From: Myxococcales bacterium UBA1238
Lineage (GTDB): Bacteria > Myxococcota_A > Bradymonadia > UBA7976 > UBA1532
Length of the DNA stretch: 15,726 nt
Direction: 5' to 3'
Assembly: GCA_002309015.1 (NCBI GenBank)
Contig: DBWM01000049.1
Span: 1 to 15,726 of the forward strand
Part shown: positions 1-6,780 of the stretch, piece after piece
Position numbering within the stretch: position 1 is the stretch's first letter
Layout of the letters: the number at the start of each line of letters is the position of its first letter
Position numbers and translations under genes: made by a program
The notes under the pieces: model-generated
The model's database searches: none
Told to the model about the DNA's origin: nothing
What the model saw: the letters and a program-made list of their open reading frames with translations, nothing else

Positions 1-1534
1 TTCCGCCTTCGCAGCGCCCGGCGCAACGACTGGAATCTGAGTTGCAATCGCCGCCCAGAAAAATGGTGCATTTGTCGGTGCCGTTGTCGTTGTAGGCGTT
101 CCTGGAAGCGCAGAGGTCGGAATCCGTGGTTGCCAGGCCGCCGTCGAGGAGGCAGTAGGGGCCGTTGCCGGAGATATCCTTTTGGCATGAAGCGCCGGCC
201 GCGCATTCGTCGTTGCTGCTGCAGTAACCGCTGTAGCGACCGAGCCGCTTGCAGGTTCCGCCTTCGCAGCGCCCGGCGCAAAGACTGGGATCTGAGTTGC
301 AATCGCCGCCCAGAAGAGAGGTGCATTTGTCGGTGCCGTTGTCGTTGTAGACCGCATAGGAAGCGCATTTGTCGGCATCTTCCGTTGCCTGGCCACCGTT
401 GAGGAGGCACCAGGGCCCCTGGTTGTAGATGGTCATTTGGCATGAAGCGCCGGTCGCGCATTCGGCATTGTGACTGCAAATGCCATTGTCTGTGCCGAGC
501 CGTTTACAGGTTCCGCCTTCGCAGACGCCTGCACAGCTGTTCTGCGTGCAATCGCCGCCCGTGAGATAGGTGCATTTTGTGATGCCGCTCTCTTCGTAAA
601 CCGAATGGGAAGCGCATCTGTAGTCATCTTCCCTTTCCTCATCTGTCGTTTCCTGACCGCCGTCGAGGAGGCACCAGGGGCCGTTGCCGTGGTAATCCTT
701 TTGGCATGAAGCGCCGGTGGGGCATTCGTCGTTGCTGCTGCAAGCACCGCTGAAAGCACCGAGTTTCTTGCAGATCCCGTCTTCGCAGGCGCCAGGACAG
801 ATTTGAGGATTCTGGGAGCAATCGCTGCCTGGAAGAGCCCTGCATTTGGTCACGCCGTTCTCTTCATAAGTCGATCCGGATGCGCAGTCGTTCTTATCTG
901 CAGTTTCATGTCCCGCATTGAAAAAGCACCAGGTGCCCTGGTAGTAGATGGGCCTTTGGCATGAGGCGCCCGTCGCGCATTCGTCGTTGTCGCTACAGGA
1001 GCCTCCTCTATAACCGAGTTTTTTGCAGGTCCCGTTGTCGCAGATCCCTGCGCAGAGATTGGCATTTGAGGAGCAATCTCCGCCTGTGATGTATTTGCAT
1101 TTTTCGGTGCCGTTGTCGTTGTAGGAATCAAGGGAAGCGCAGTCGCTGTAATGAGGGGTTGCCTGGCCGTCGTCGATGAAGCAGTAGGGGCCGTCGCCGT
1201 ATTTATTCATTTGGCATGAAGCGCCGGTCGGGCATTCAGAGCTGTCGTTGCAGTAGATTTTGTATGAAGCGAGCGTGTGTTTGCAGGTTCCACCTTCGCA
1301 GGATGCAGAGCGATCACAGTCTTCGTCCTGCGAACAAGCACCGCCAATGGGCATGGCGCAGAGGCCGTAATCACGATAAGCATAAGAAACGCAGGCTTCT
1401 GCAGAGTTCGTGTTGTCACCGATGTTCAAAAGGCAGTAAGGACCGTTGCCATGAATGTCTTTCTGGCAGATGCCCTCGATGCATTCGTCGCTGCTGCTGC
1501 ATTCGCCATAGAGATACCCGGCAGGCCGTTTGCA
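1..1534 (-). repeat. Long ten-Cys repeats of paralog A (6 copies in window)
   Basis: Six tandem protein repeats of 83, 86, 85, 88, 85 and 84 residues, each starting CK-(K/R/H) and carrying ten cysteines. Conserved landmarks are C-S-S-x-D-E-C near the start, TGASCQ, GPYCLL-DGGQ and GGDC. Repeat 1 is a distinct hinge type with LCAMPIGGAC in place of the usual second half. Confidence 0.88.
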
Positions 1535-2281
1535 GAGGCCTTCGATGCATCGGAGCAGACCCGCACAGATGTGATCTGCGTCGCAGCTCCCTTTGGCAGA
1601 GACCAGGGTTTTGCAGATGCCCAGGTGACATCCGAGGCCTTCCCCGCAAAGCTGATGCGCATCGCAGTCCCCGCCAACCTCGGCGTACGGATGGCAAATG
1701 CCCGAGAAACAATACCCGTTGCTGCAAAGATGGTCGTCATCGCAGTTTTGGTTCAAACCGACATACTGCCGGCAGTGGCCGTCGACGCATTCCGCAGGAT
1801 CGGTGCAGAGATGGTTCGCATCGCAGGTCTCGCCCAAATCGACATGGAAGGCGCATTGAGCGGCCAGATCGAGGGCCGTGATCGCCTCGCCGCAATTTTC
1901 GAGCAAGTTTAAGGCTGCGGCCTGAGATTCCTGACATGCGCCGAGGCAGAGTTCCGCCAGGTTTTGGCTGCAGGCTTCGCTGCAATCGCTGAAATTCGCA
2001 CAGGCGATCTCGCAGGTCGCGAAGACGGCACCATCGGATCCCGCATCTCCGCCGTCTGCGTCGCCGCCATCGACGCCTGCATCCCCTGCTCCGCCGTCTT
2101 CGTTGGATCCCCCATCACCTGCATCCCCTGCCCCGCCATCTTTGCCGGGGCCCGCATCGCTTGCCGAGCCGTCAGAGTCGGTGTTGGCATCGGTGGTTGC
2201 ATCGTGATCGTCGTCGTCGCAGGCCGAAAGGCTAAGCGCGGCTACCGCAGAGAAGATCAAAAGAAGGTGACGATTTCGCAT
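1..2281 (-). CDS. Paralog A: cysteine-rich repeat lipoprotein, 3' end outside window
   Basis: Function is unknown; the protein is predicted to be a lipid-anchored, disulfide-rich envelope protein. The start at 2281 gives a lipoprotein signal peptide with lipobox LSAC (Cys21) followed by DDDD, and has a GGAG ribosome site 6 nt upstream (2288-2291). In the 760 residues visible: an Asp/Gly/Ala-rich spacer (22-89), an eight-Cys N-terminal domain starting CEIAC at residue 90, four short four-Cys modules (150-249), then six long ten-Cys repeats (250-760) of 83-88 residues. The window edge falls at the very end of the sixth long repeat. Paralogs B-D end in a half-repeat, so at least that part is missing here. 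Repeat 4 carries a small acidic insertion (EEREDD) before its sixth Cys and is two or three residues short before its ninth. It has its own promoter-like element and lies 100 nt downstream of B. The short modules resemble Dickkopf-type Cys modules annotated in Myxococcota; this is resemblance only. Confidence 0.93.
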   Translation of the reverse strand, partial: MRNRHLLLIFSAVAALSLSACDDDDHDATTDANTDSDGSASDAGPGKDGGAGDAGDGGSNEDGGAGDAGVDGGDADGGDAGSDGAVFATCEIACANFSDCSEACSQNLAELCLGACQESQAAALNLLENCGEAITALDLAAQCAFHVDLGETCDANHLCTDPAECVDGHCRQYVGLNQNCDDDHLCSNGYCFSGICHPYAEVGGDCDAHQLCGEGLGCHLGICKTLVSAKGSCDADHICAGLLRCIEGLCKRPAGYLYGECSSSDECIEGICQKDIHGNGPYCLLNIGDNTNSAEACVSYAYRDYGLCAMPIGGACSQDEDCDRSASCEGGTCKHTLASYKIYCNDSSECPTGASCQMNKYGDGPYCFIDDGQATPHYSDCASLDSYNDNGTEKCKYITGGDCSSNANLCAGICDNGTCKKLGYRGGSCSDNDECATGASCQRPIYYQGTWCFFNAGHETADKNDCASGSTYEENGVTKCRALPGSDCSQNPQICPGACEDGICKKLGAFSGACSSNDECPTGASCQKDYHGNGPWCLLDGGQETTDEEREDDYRCASHSVYEESGITKCTYLTGGDCTQNSCAGVCEGGTCKRLGTDNGICSHNAECATGASCQMTIYNQGPWCLLNGGQATEDADKCASYAVYNDNGTDKCTSLLGGDCNSDPSLCAGRCEGGTCKRLGRYSGYCSSNDECAAGASCQKDISGNGPYCLLDGGLATTDSDLCASRNAYNDNGTDKCTIFLGGDCNSDSSRCAGRCEGG
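1535..1834 (-). repeat. Short four-Cys modules of paralog A (4 copies)
   Basis: Four modules of 26-27 residues each with four cysteines, typified by GETCDANHLC...C....C. The second module (NQNCDDDHLC) and third (GGDCDAHQLC) are nearly the same as the third and fourth of paralog D, also at DNA level. Confidence 0.85.
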
Positions 2282-2341
2282 GGAACGCTCCAAAAAGCGC
2301 AAAAGAGGCGCGTGAGTAAGCCATCGGGGGGATTTTTGCAA
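2282..2341 (-). promoter_or_regulatory. Promoter-like element and leader of paralog A
   Basis: On the minus strand TTGCAA (2336-2341) stands 16 nt from TTACTC (2314-2319), and the start codon follows 32 nt later with GGAG 6 nt ahead of it. The same layout precedes B, C and D. The A copy has the poorest -10 match and the shortest leader. The 100-nt gap between B and A holds this element plus the end-flank of B; no terminator hairpin is visible. Confidence 0.45.
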
Positions 2342-2362
2342 GCAGGAGCAAAGGAGGGCTTG

Positions 2363-2387
2363 GGGGCAGTCGGGATGCGGGTTACTC
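2363..2387 (-). repeat. 25-nt gene-end flank shared with the 5649-6347 gene
   Basis: This stretch includes the last Glu codon and TAA stop of B and the next 19 nt. It matches 5630-5654 at 24 of 25 positions, although the two genes encode unrelated proteins. On the minus strand it reads GAGTAACCCGCATCCCG followed by a short C-rich end. Confidence 0.85.
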
Positions 2388-5300
2388 CGCGGGGCCGCAG
2401 ACCGGGAGGCCGTTGTCCAGATGCGACTCGCCGGAGGCGCAGCGGGCGTTGCTAGAGATGAATGTGCCGTCATCGAGGAAGCAGTAGGGGTAGTCTTCGC
2501 CGCCACCGCAGAATGCACCGAGCGCGCAGTCGGAGCTGTCGCTGCAAAAACCGCTCGATAAGAGCTTGCAGGTCCCGTTTTCGCAGACGTCCTGACAGAT
2601 ATTTATATTTTTGGAGCAATCACCGCCCGTGAGATATGCGCATCTCCAGCCACCATCGAAGTAGCGTTTCGAGGAAGCGCAGCTTTGGAAATCTGAGGAT
2701 TCCTGACCGCCGTCAAGGAGGCAATAGGGGCCGCTGCCGTATCTATCCCTTTGGCATGAAGCGCCGGCCGCGCATTCGTCGTTGCTGCTGCATTCGCCGC
2801 TGCTCGACCCGAACCGTTTGCAGGTTCCGTCGTCGCAGCGCCCTGTGCAGAGTTTTGGATTTGAGGTGCAATCGCCGCCCAGGTAAGTTGTGCATCTTTC
2901 TTTGCCGTTGTCGTCGTAGTAGATGTCCGTGGATGCACAGTGCCTGTAATCTGTGGTTTCCTGGCCGCCGTTGAGGAGGCAGTAGGGGCCGTAGCCGGAG
3001 ATATCCTTTTGGCATGAAGCGCCGGCCGCGCATTCGTCGTCATCGCTGCAGTAACCGCTGAGTGAATCAAGTTTCTTGCAGATCCCGTCGTCGCAGCGCC
3101 CTGTGCAGAGATCCGGATTCGAGGAGCAATTGCCGCCCAGAAGAGATTTGCAGTAACCGGTGCCGTTTGCTTCGTAGATTGCACCGGAAGCGCAGTAGGA
3201 ATCAAACATCGTTTCCTGACCGCTGTCGAGGAGGCAGAAGGGGCCGCGGCCTTCCCAATCCATTTGGCATGAAGCGCCGGTCACGCATTCGGAACTGTTA
3301 CTGCAAATGCCCATGTTTGAACCGAGCCGTCTGCAGGTCCCGTCTTTGCAGCTCCCTGCGCATATAGAAGAATGTTCGGAGCAGTTGCCGCCCGAGAGAT
3401 ATGTGCATCTCCGGATACTGCCCTCTCTGTAAGTCGAAGAGGAAACGCAGTTGTCGCCAGATTCTGTTTCCTGACCGCCGTCGAGGAGGCAGAAGGGGCT
3501 GCGGCCTTCCCTATCCATTTGGCATGAAGCGCCGGTCGCGCATTCGTCGTTGCTGCTGCAGACGCCGCTGACTGAACCGAGTTTCTTGCAGATCCCGTCT
3601 TCGCAGGCGCCTGCGCAGATTTGAGGATTCTGGAAGCAATCGCTACCTGGAAGCGCCTTGCATTTGGTCACGCCGTTCTCTTCATAGGTCGAGAGGGATG
3701 CGCAGTGGCTGGAATCTGAGGTTTTCTGTCCGCCGTCGAGGAGGCAGAAGGGGCCGCGGCCTTCCCTATCCATTTGGCATGAAGCGCCGGTCGGGCATTC
3801 GTCGTTGCTGCTGCATTCGCCACTGTCTGAACCGAGTTTCTTGCAGATCCCGTCTTCATCGCAGGCGTCAGGGCAGAATTGAGGATTCTGGGAGCAATCG
3901 CTGCCAAGGAGAGCCCTGCATTTGGTCACGCCGTTCACTTCATAAGTCAAGCCGGATGCGCAGTTGTAGTCACCTGCGGTTCTCTGTCCGCCTTCGAGAA
4001 GACAATAGGGGCCGCGGCCGTATTTCGCCTTTTGGCATGAAGTGCCGGCCGCGCATTCGTCGTTGTCGCTGCAGAGGCCTCCATCCCGACCGAGCCGTTT
4101 GCAGGTCCCGCCTTCGCAGCGCCCTGTGCAGAGATTTGCATTTGAGGCGCAATTGCCACCCACAAGAGATTTGCATTTGGTGGTGCCGTTGTCGTCGTAG
4201 GTCTCATAGGAGGCGCAGTGGGAGGCATCCGTGGTGACCTCGCCGCCGTCGAGGAGACACCAGGGGCCGTCGCCGTATCGATTCTTTTGGCAGGAAGCGC
4301 CGGTGGGGCATTCCGTGCTGTCGTAGCAGAGATTTCCGTCTGAAGAGAGCTTTCGTTTGCAGGTTCCAGCAACGCAGGACGCATGGGAGTCACAGTCTAG
4401 ATCCCGGGAACAAGCGCCGCCAAAGGGCATGGCGCAGAGGCCGCCATCGCTGGCTGCATAAGAAACGCAGGTTTCCGCAGAGTGCGTGGTATCACCGATG
4501 TTCAAAAGGCAGTAAGGGCCGTTGCCATAAGAGTCTTGCTGGCAGGTGCCCGTGAGGCATTCGTCGCTGCTGCTGCATTCGCCATAGAGATACCCGCCAG
4601 GCCGCTTGCAGCTTCTGCCGCTGCATTGGAGCAGACCCGCACAGATGTGCTCCTCGTCGCAGGTCGCGTTGATACCGACCAGGGTTTTGCAGACGCCCTG
4701 GTGACATGCGACGCCGCTTCCGCAAAGACGGTTCGCATCGCAGTCCTCGCCCACATCGACCTGTTGCCTGCAGGCTCCGTCGACGCATTCTGCAGGGCTG
4801 CTGCAAAGGTTGTCGTCATCGCAAGTCTCGCCCACCCCGACATGTTGCCTGCAGGTCCCGTCCATGCATTCCGCAGGGCTGTTGCAAAGGTGGTTCGCAT
4901 CGCAGGTCTCGCCCAAATCGACGTGGAAGGCGCATTGCGCAACGAGATCGAGGGCCGTGATCGCCTCGCCGCATTGCTCGATCGCGTTTAAGGCTGCGGC
5001 CTGCGATTCCTCACATGCAGTGAGGCAGAGTTCGACCAGGTTTTGGCTGCAGGCTGCGCTGCAATCATTGAACTTTGCACAGGCCGTCGCACAGGAAGGC
5101 ACGACAGAACCATCTTCGCCGGAATCCGCATTGCCGCCGTCCGCAGCACCGCCGTCTTCTCCGGAATCTACTTCTCCCCCATCTGCGTCGCCTCCATCCG
5201 TATCGCCGCCATCCGTATCACCGCCATCCGTATCGCCCCCATCCGTATCGCCACCATCCGTATCGCCACCATCCGTATCGCCCCCATCCGCAGCACCGCC

Positions 5301-5534
5301 GTCTTCTCCGGAATCCGCTTCTCCTCCATCTGCAGCTCCGCCGTCTTCTCCGGAATCCGCGTTGCCGCTGTCCCCTGCCCCGCTGTCTTCGCCGGCGGCG
5401 CCTGCTGATCCGCCTGAGCCTGCGGCCCCATCGGAGGTTGCATCGGTGTTTGCATCGAGATCATCGTCATCGCAGGCCGAAAGGCTGAGCGCGGCGATCG
5501 CAGAGAAGATCAAAAGAAACTGACGATTTCGCAT
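2382..5534 (-). CDS. Paralog B: cysteine-rich repeat lipoprotein, complete (1050 aa)
   Basis: This is the longest complete member of the family; its function is unknown. A lipoprotein signal peptide ends at lipobox LSAC (Cys21) followed by DDDD. Residues 22-147 are a long Asp/Gly/Ala/Ser spacer that includes a perfect run of DGGDT units. An eight-Cys N-terminal domain follows (148-207, CATAC ... CSAAC ... CLTAC), then four short four-Cys modules (208-308), eight long ten-Cys repeats and a closing half-repeat ending HLDNGLPVCGPAE. Even cysteine numbers per module suggest disulfide-bonded domains outside the cytoplasm. The start has GGAG 6 nt upstream and the family promoter-like element at 5573-5600. 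The gene lies 114 nt downstream of the helical-protein gene and 100 nt upstream of A. Its stop is TAA, unlike the TGA of C and D, and its 3' flank matches that of the helical-protein gene. EGF-like or Dickkopf-like folds are possible, but spacing fits neither closely. Confidence 0.95.
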   Translation of the reverse strand: MRNRQFLLIFSAIAALSLSACDDDDLDANTDATSDGAAGSGGSAGAAGEDSGAGDSGNADSGEDGGAADGGEADSGEDGGAADGGDTDGGDTDGGDTDGGDTDGGDTDGGDTDGGDADGGEVDSGEDGGAADGGNADSGEDGSVVPSCATACAKFNDCSAACSQNLVELCLTACEESQAAALNAIEQCGEAITALDLVAQCAFHVDLGETCDANHLCNSPAECMDGTCRQHVGVGETCDDDNLCSSPAECVDGACRQQVDVGEDCDANRLCGSGVACHQGVCKTLVGINATCDEEHICAGLLQCSGRSCKRPGGYLYGECSSSDECLTGTCQQDSYGNGPYCLLNIGDTTHSAETCVSYAASDGGLCAMPFGGACSRDLDCDSHASCVAGTCKRKLSSDGNLCYDSTECPTGASCQKNRYGDGPWCLLDGGEVTTDASHCASYETYDDNGTTKCKSLVGGNCASNANLCTGRCEGGTCKRLGRDGGLCSDNDECAAGTSCQKAKYGRGPYCLLEGGQRTAGDYNCASGLTYEVNGVTKCRALLGSDCSQNPQFCPDACDEDGICKKLGSDSGECSSNDECPTGASCQMDREGRGPFCLLDGGQKTSDSSHCASLSTYEENGVTKCKALPGSDCFQNPQICAGACEDGICKKLGSVSGVCSSNDECATGASCQMDREGRSPFCLLDGGQETESGDNCVSSSTYREGSIRRCTYLSGGNCSEHSSICAGSCKDGTCRRLGSNMGICSNSSECVTGASCQMDWEGRGPFCLLDSGQETMFDSYCASGAIYEANGTGYCKSLLGGNCSSNPDLCTGRCDDGICKKLDSLSGYCSDDDECAAGASCQKDISGYGPYCLLNGGQETTDYRHCASTDIYYDDNGKERCTTYLGGDCTSNPKLCTGRCDDGTCKRFGSSSGECSSNDECAAGASCQRDRYGSGPYCLLDGGQESSDFQSCASSKRYFDGGWRCAYLTGGDCSKNINICQDVCENGTCKLLSSGFCSDSSDCALGAFCGGGEDYPYCFLDDGTFISSNARCASGESHLDNGLPVCGPAE
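2385..4610 (-). repeat. Long ten-Cys repeats of paralog B (8 plus a half)
   Basis: Eight tandem repeats of about 83-86 residues with ten Cys each, then a terminal half-repeat starting CKLLSSGFC. Repeat 1 is the hinge type (LCAMPFGGAC). Repeats 3 and 4 share the ALPGSDC / ALLGSDC SQNPQ(F/I)C block also found in A and D. Several repeats carry QMDREGRGPFCLLD, near-identical at DNA level, indicating recent internal duplication. Confidence 0.9.
4611..4913 (-). repeat. Short four-Cys modules of paralog B (4 copies)
   Basis: Four modules of about 27 residues: GETCDANHLC, GETCDDDNLC, GEDCDANRLC and NATCDEEHIC types. Each has Cys spacing close to C-x5-C-x5-C-x4-C. Confidence 0.85.
5179..5298 (-). repeat. 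15-bp in-frame minisatellite in the spacer of B
   Basis: Eight 15-bp units (consensus CCATCCGTATCGCCN on the plus strand) encode repeated DGGDT in the flexible spacer. A unit of 15 bp keeps the frame, so copy number can change without loss of the protein. A, C and D have shorter or different spacers. Confidence 0.9.
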
Positions 5535-5600
5535 GGAACGCTCCAGGGTTACAAACAGTAAAAGAGATGCGGATTTAAGTCATCGGGAGGGGTTTTGCAA
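5535..5600 (-). promoter_or_regulatory. Promoter-like element and leader of paralog B
   Basis: TTGCAA (5595-5600), a 16-nt gap and TTAAAT (5573-5578) on the minus strand, then a 38-nt leader with GGAG 6 nt before the start codon. This is the best -10 match of the four family copies. Confidence 0.5.
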
Positions 5601-5629
5601 GCGGGAGAAAAGGCGTGAGGACCTTCTTT

Positions 5630-5654
5630 GGGGCAGCCGGGATGCGGGTTACTC
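5630..5654 (-). repeat. 25-nt gene-end flank shared with paralog B
   Basis: It covers the final Glu codon and TAA stop of the helical-protein gene and the 19 nt after it, and matches 2363-2387 with one mismatch. The upstream coding sequences of the two genes are not related. Confidence 0.85.
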
Positions 5655-6347
5655 TTCGGCGGGCTTCTTTTTGCCACCCGCCTTTTCGCTCTGCCGGAAC
5701 CGCAAAATCAGCGCATTGATGCGCCGGGCGAGCTCTTCCCTTTCGGGGTTGGGATCCAACAGGTTCCTGGCGTTCAGGCGATCGATGAAATCGTTGTAAA
5801 CGTCGACCAGCTCGTCGCGGAGGCGCCTGGTGCGGCCGAATTCGTTGTCGAGGACCGCCTGCGTCTTGGTCGCCGAAATCTCACGAAAGGCCTCGTACGC
5901 GCCCCGGAGCGCCCGGATCCAACCCCAGACGAGGGCCGCGCGGAGCTTTTGTTCGCCGAACGCCTCCAGCTTGGGCAGCAGGATTTCGAGGGCGCCGTAT
6001 TCGTCTTTATATTTGAGCCGCGTCGGATCCGGCGTCATTTCAAACTTCTCTAAGATTTCCTGGGCCGCAACGCGGGTTTCCTCGTCGGGATGGGTGGCGC
6101 TGAGTTTGAGTTGCGCCCTTGTGCCGCGCCAAAAGCGGTCGGCATTTTGATCGATCTCGCGGGTGGTCTCCCCAAACTGCGCCGATTTTTCGCGGCAGCT
6201 GTCGCGATAGGCCTCAAACGCCGCATTCAGCGCGCTCCCATCCACTGCACCGGACTCGGCGACCGCATCGGTCACCTCTTTCATGTAGTCGACGATGGAG
6301 GAGGATCGGTTGCTGCGGAGGGCGAGGGCTTCTACTTTAACGGTCAT
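5649..6347 (-). CDS. Small cytoplasmic alpha-helical protein, tentatively DUF6261-like
   Basis: This 232-residue protein has no signal peptide, no membrane segment and no cysteine, in sharp contrast to its neighbours. It is predicted almost fully helical, with an N-terminal segment (MTVKVEALALRSNRSS), a central region (about 60-100) with FWRGTRAQL, HPDEETRVAAQEIL and DPTRLKYKDE, a middle region with LVWGWIRALRGAYEAF, and a basic tail (KAGGKKKPAEE). The pattern of a D-x-x-R/W-x-G segment, an AA-x-x-L segment, a Y-x-x-E segment and a W-x-x-x-L-x-x-x-x-x-x-F segment recalls DUF6261, a family of unknown function known mostly from Bacteroidota. That match is from memory and is not certain. The start has GGAG 8 nt upstream (6356-6359) and its own promoter-like element. 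It sits between C and B and is separated from C by the 43-bp array. No role can be assigned. Confidence 0.9.
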   Translation of the reverse strand: MTVKVEALALRSNRSSSIVDYMKEVTDAVAESGAVDGSALNAAFEAYRDSCREKSAQFGETTREIDQNADRFWRGTRAQLKLSATHPDEETRVAAQEILEKFEMTPDPTRLKYKDEYGALEILLPKLEAFGEQKLRAALVWGWIRALRGAYEAFREISATKTQAVLDNEFGRTRRLRDELVDVYNDFIDRLNARNLLDPNPEREELARRINALILRFRQSEKAGGKKKPAEE

Positions 6348-6404
6348 GGTTCATTCTCCATTGAGTTTTGCGCGAAACCTACCCAACAAAGCGCGCATCT
6401 GCAA
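6348..6404 (-). promoter_or_regulatory. Putative promoter of the helical-protein gene
   Basis: On the minus strand TTGCAG (6399-6404) is followed 17 nt later by TAGGTT (6376-6381), with the start codon 28 nt further and GGAG 8 nt before it. The element differs from the one shared by the lipoprotein genes, so this gene is probably controlled separately. Confidence 0.4.
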
Positions 6405-6455
6405 GCAAAATTCTCCCAATCATTCTCATTTTTAAGCCGTTTTTTTCAAAAACTT

Positions 6456-6780
6456 GCGATCGCAGGTTGATCAAAGCGTCATTAGGGGCATGTAAAACGC
6501 GATCGCAGGTTGATCAAAGCGCCTTTAGGGGCATGTAAAACGCGATCGCAGGTTGATCAAAGCGCCTTTGGGGGGATGTAAGACGCGATCGCAGCGCGGA
6601 GATCTCACCTTTGGGGGGGTGTAAGACGCGATCGCGGCGCGGAGATCTCGCCTTTGGGGGGGTGTAAGACGCGATCGCGGTATGGAGATCTCACAATGTG
6701 GGGGGTGTAAGACGAGATCGCAGCGCAGAGATCTCACATTTGGGGGCATGTAAGACGCGATCGCAGCGTGGAGATCTCAC
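6456..6780. repeat. 43-bp tandem repeat array (7 full units and one partial)
   Basis: Units start at 6456, 6499, 6542, 6585, 6628, 6671 and 6714, all exactly 43 bp, with a 24-nt partial unit at 6757-6780. Each starts with the palindrome GCGATCGC (GAGATCGC in unit 7) and ends with GG(C)ATGTAA(A/G)AC. The second block differs: units 1-3 have the palindrome TTGATCAA, units 4-8 have GAGATCTC. Every unit therefore holds two GATC sites. The unit is not a multiple of three and no spacers separate copies, so it is neither coding nor a CRISPR array. The partial unit contains the stop codon of paralog C (6777-6779). Confidence 0.95.

Noticed and set aside
1277..1912. Long open frame on the plus strand opposite paralog A
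   Set aside because: It lies fully antisense to a gene with clear protein repeats; its Ala/Val-rich content is the reverse of Cys (TGC to GCA) and Asp/Gly codons. The same applies to open frames at 4810-5523, 6768-7688, 7908-8846 and 11220-12282.
2282..2381. Rho-independent terminators between the minus-strand genes
   Set aside because: I looked for a GC hairpin followed by T in the B-A, helical-B, C-helical and D-C gaps and saw none convincing. The T run near 6441-6447 pairs only through an AT stem with the following A run.
2385..4610. EGF-like domain call for the Cys repeats
   Set aside because: EGF domains have six Cys in a C-x-C-rich pattern over about 40 residues; the ten-Cys unit of about 85 residues does not fit, so no EGF label is given.
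6525..6749. Short open frame inside the 43-bp array
   Set aside because: The unit length of 43 is not a multiple of three, so the frame changes every unit; there is no ribosome site and no conserved protein repeat.
6456..6780. CRISPR array
   Set aside because: The repeats are directly adjacent with no spacers, and units drift in sequence; no cas genes are nearby.
6456..6780. Cyanobacterial HIP1 element (GCGATCGC)
   Set aside because: The octamer is the same, but it is confined to this array and its relic; gene content does not suggest a cyanobacterium.
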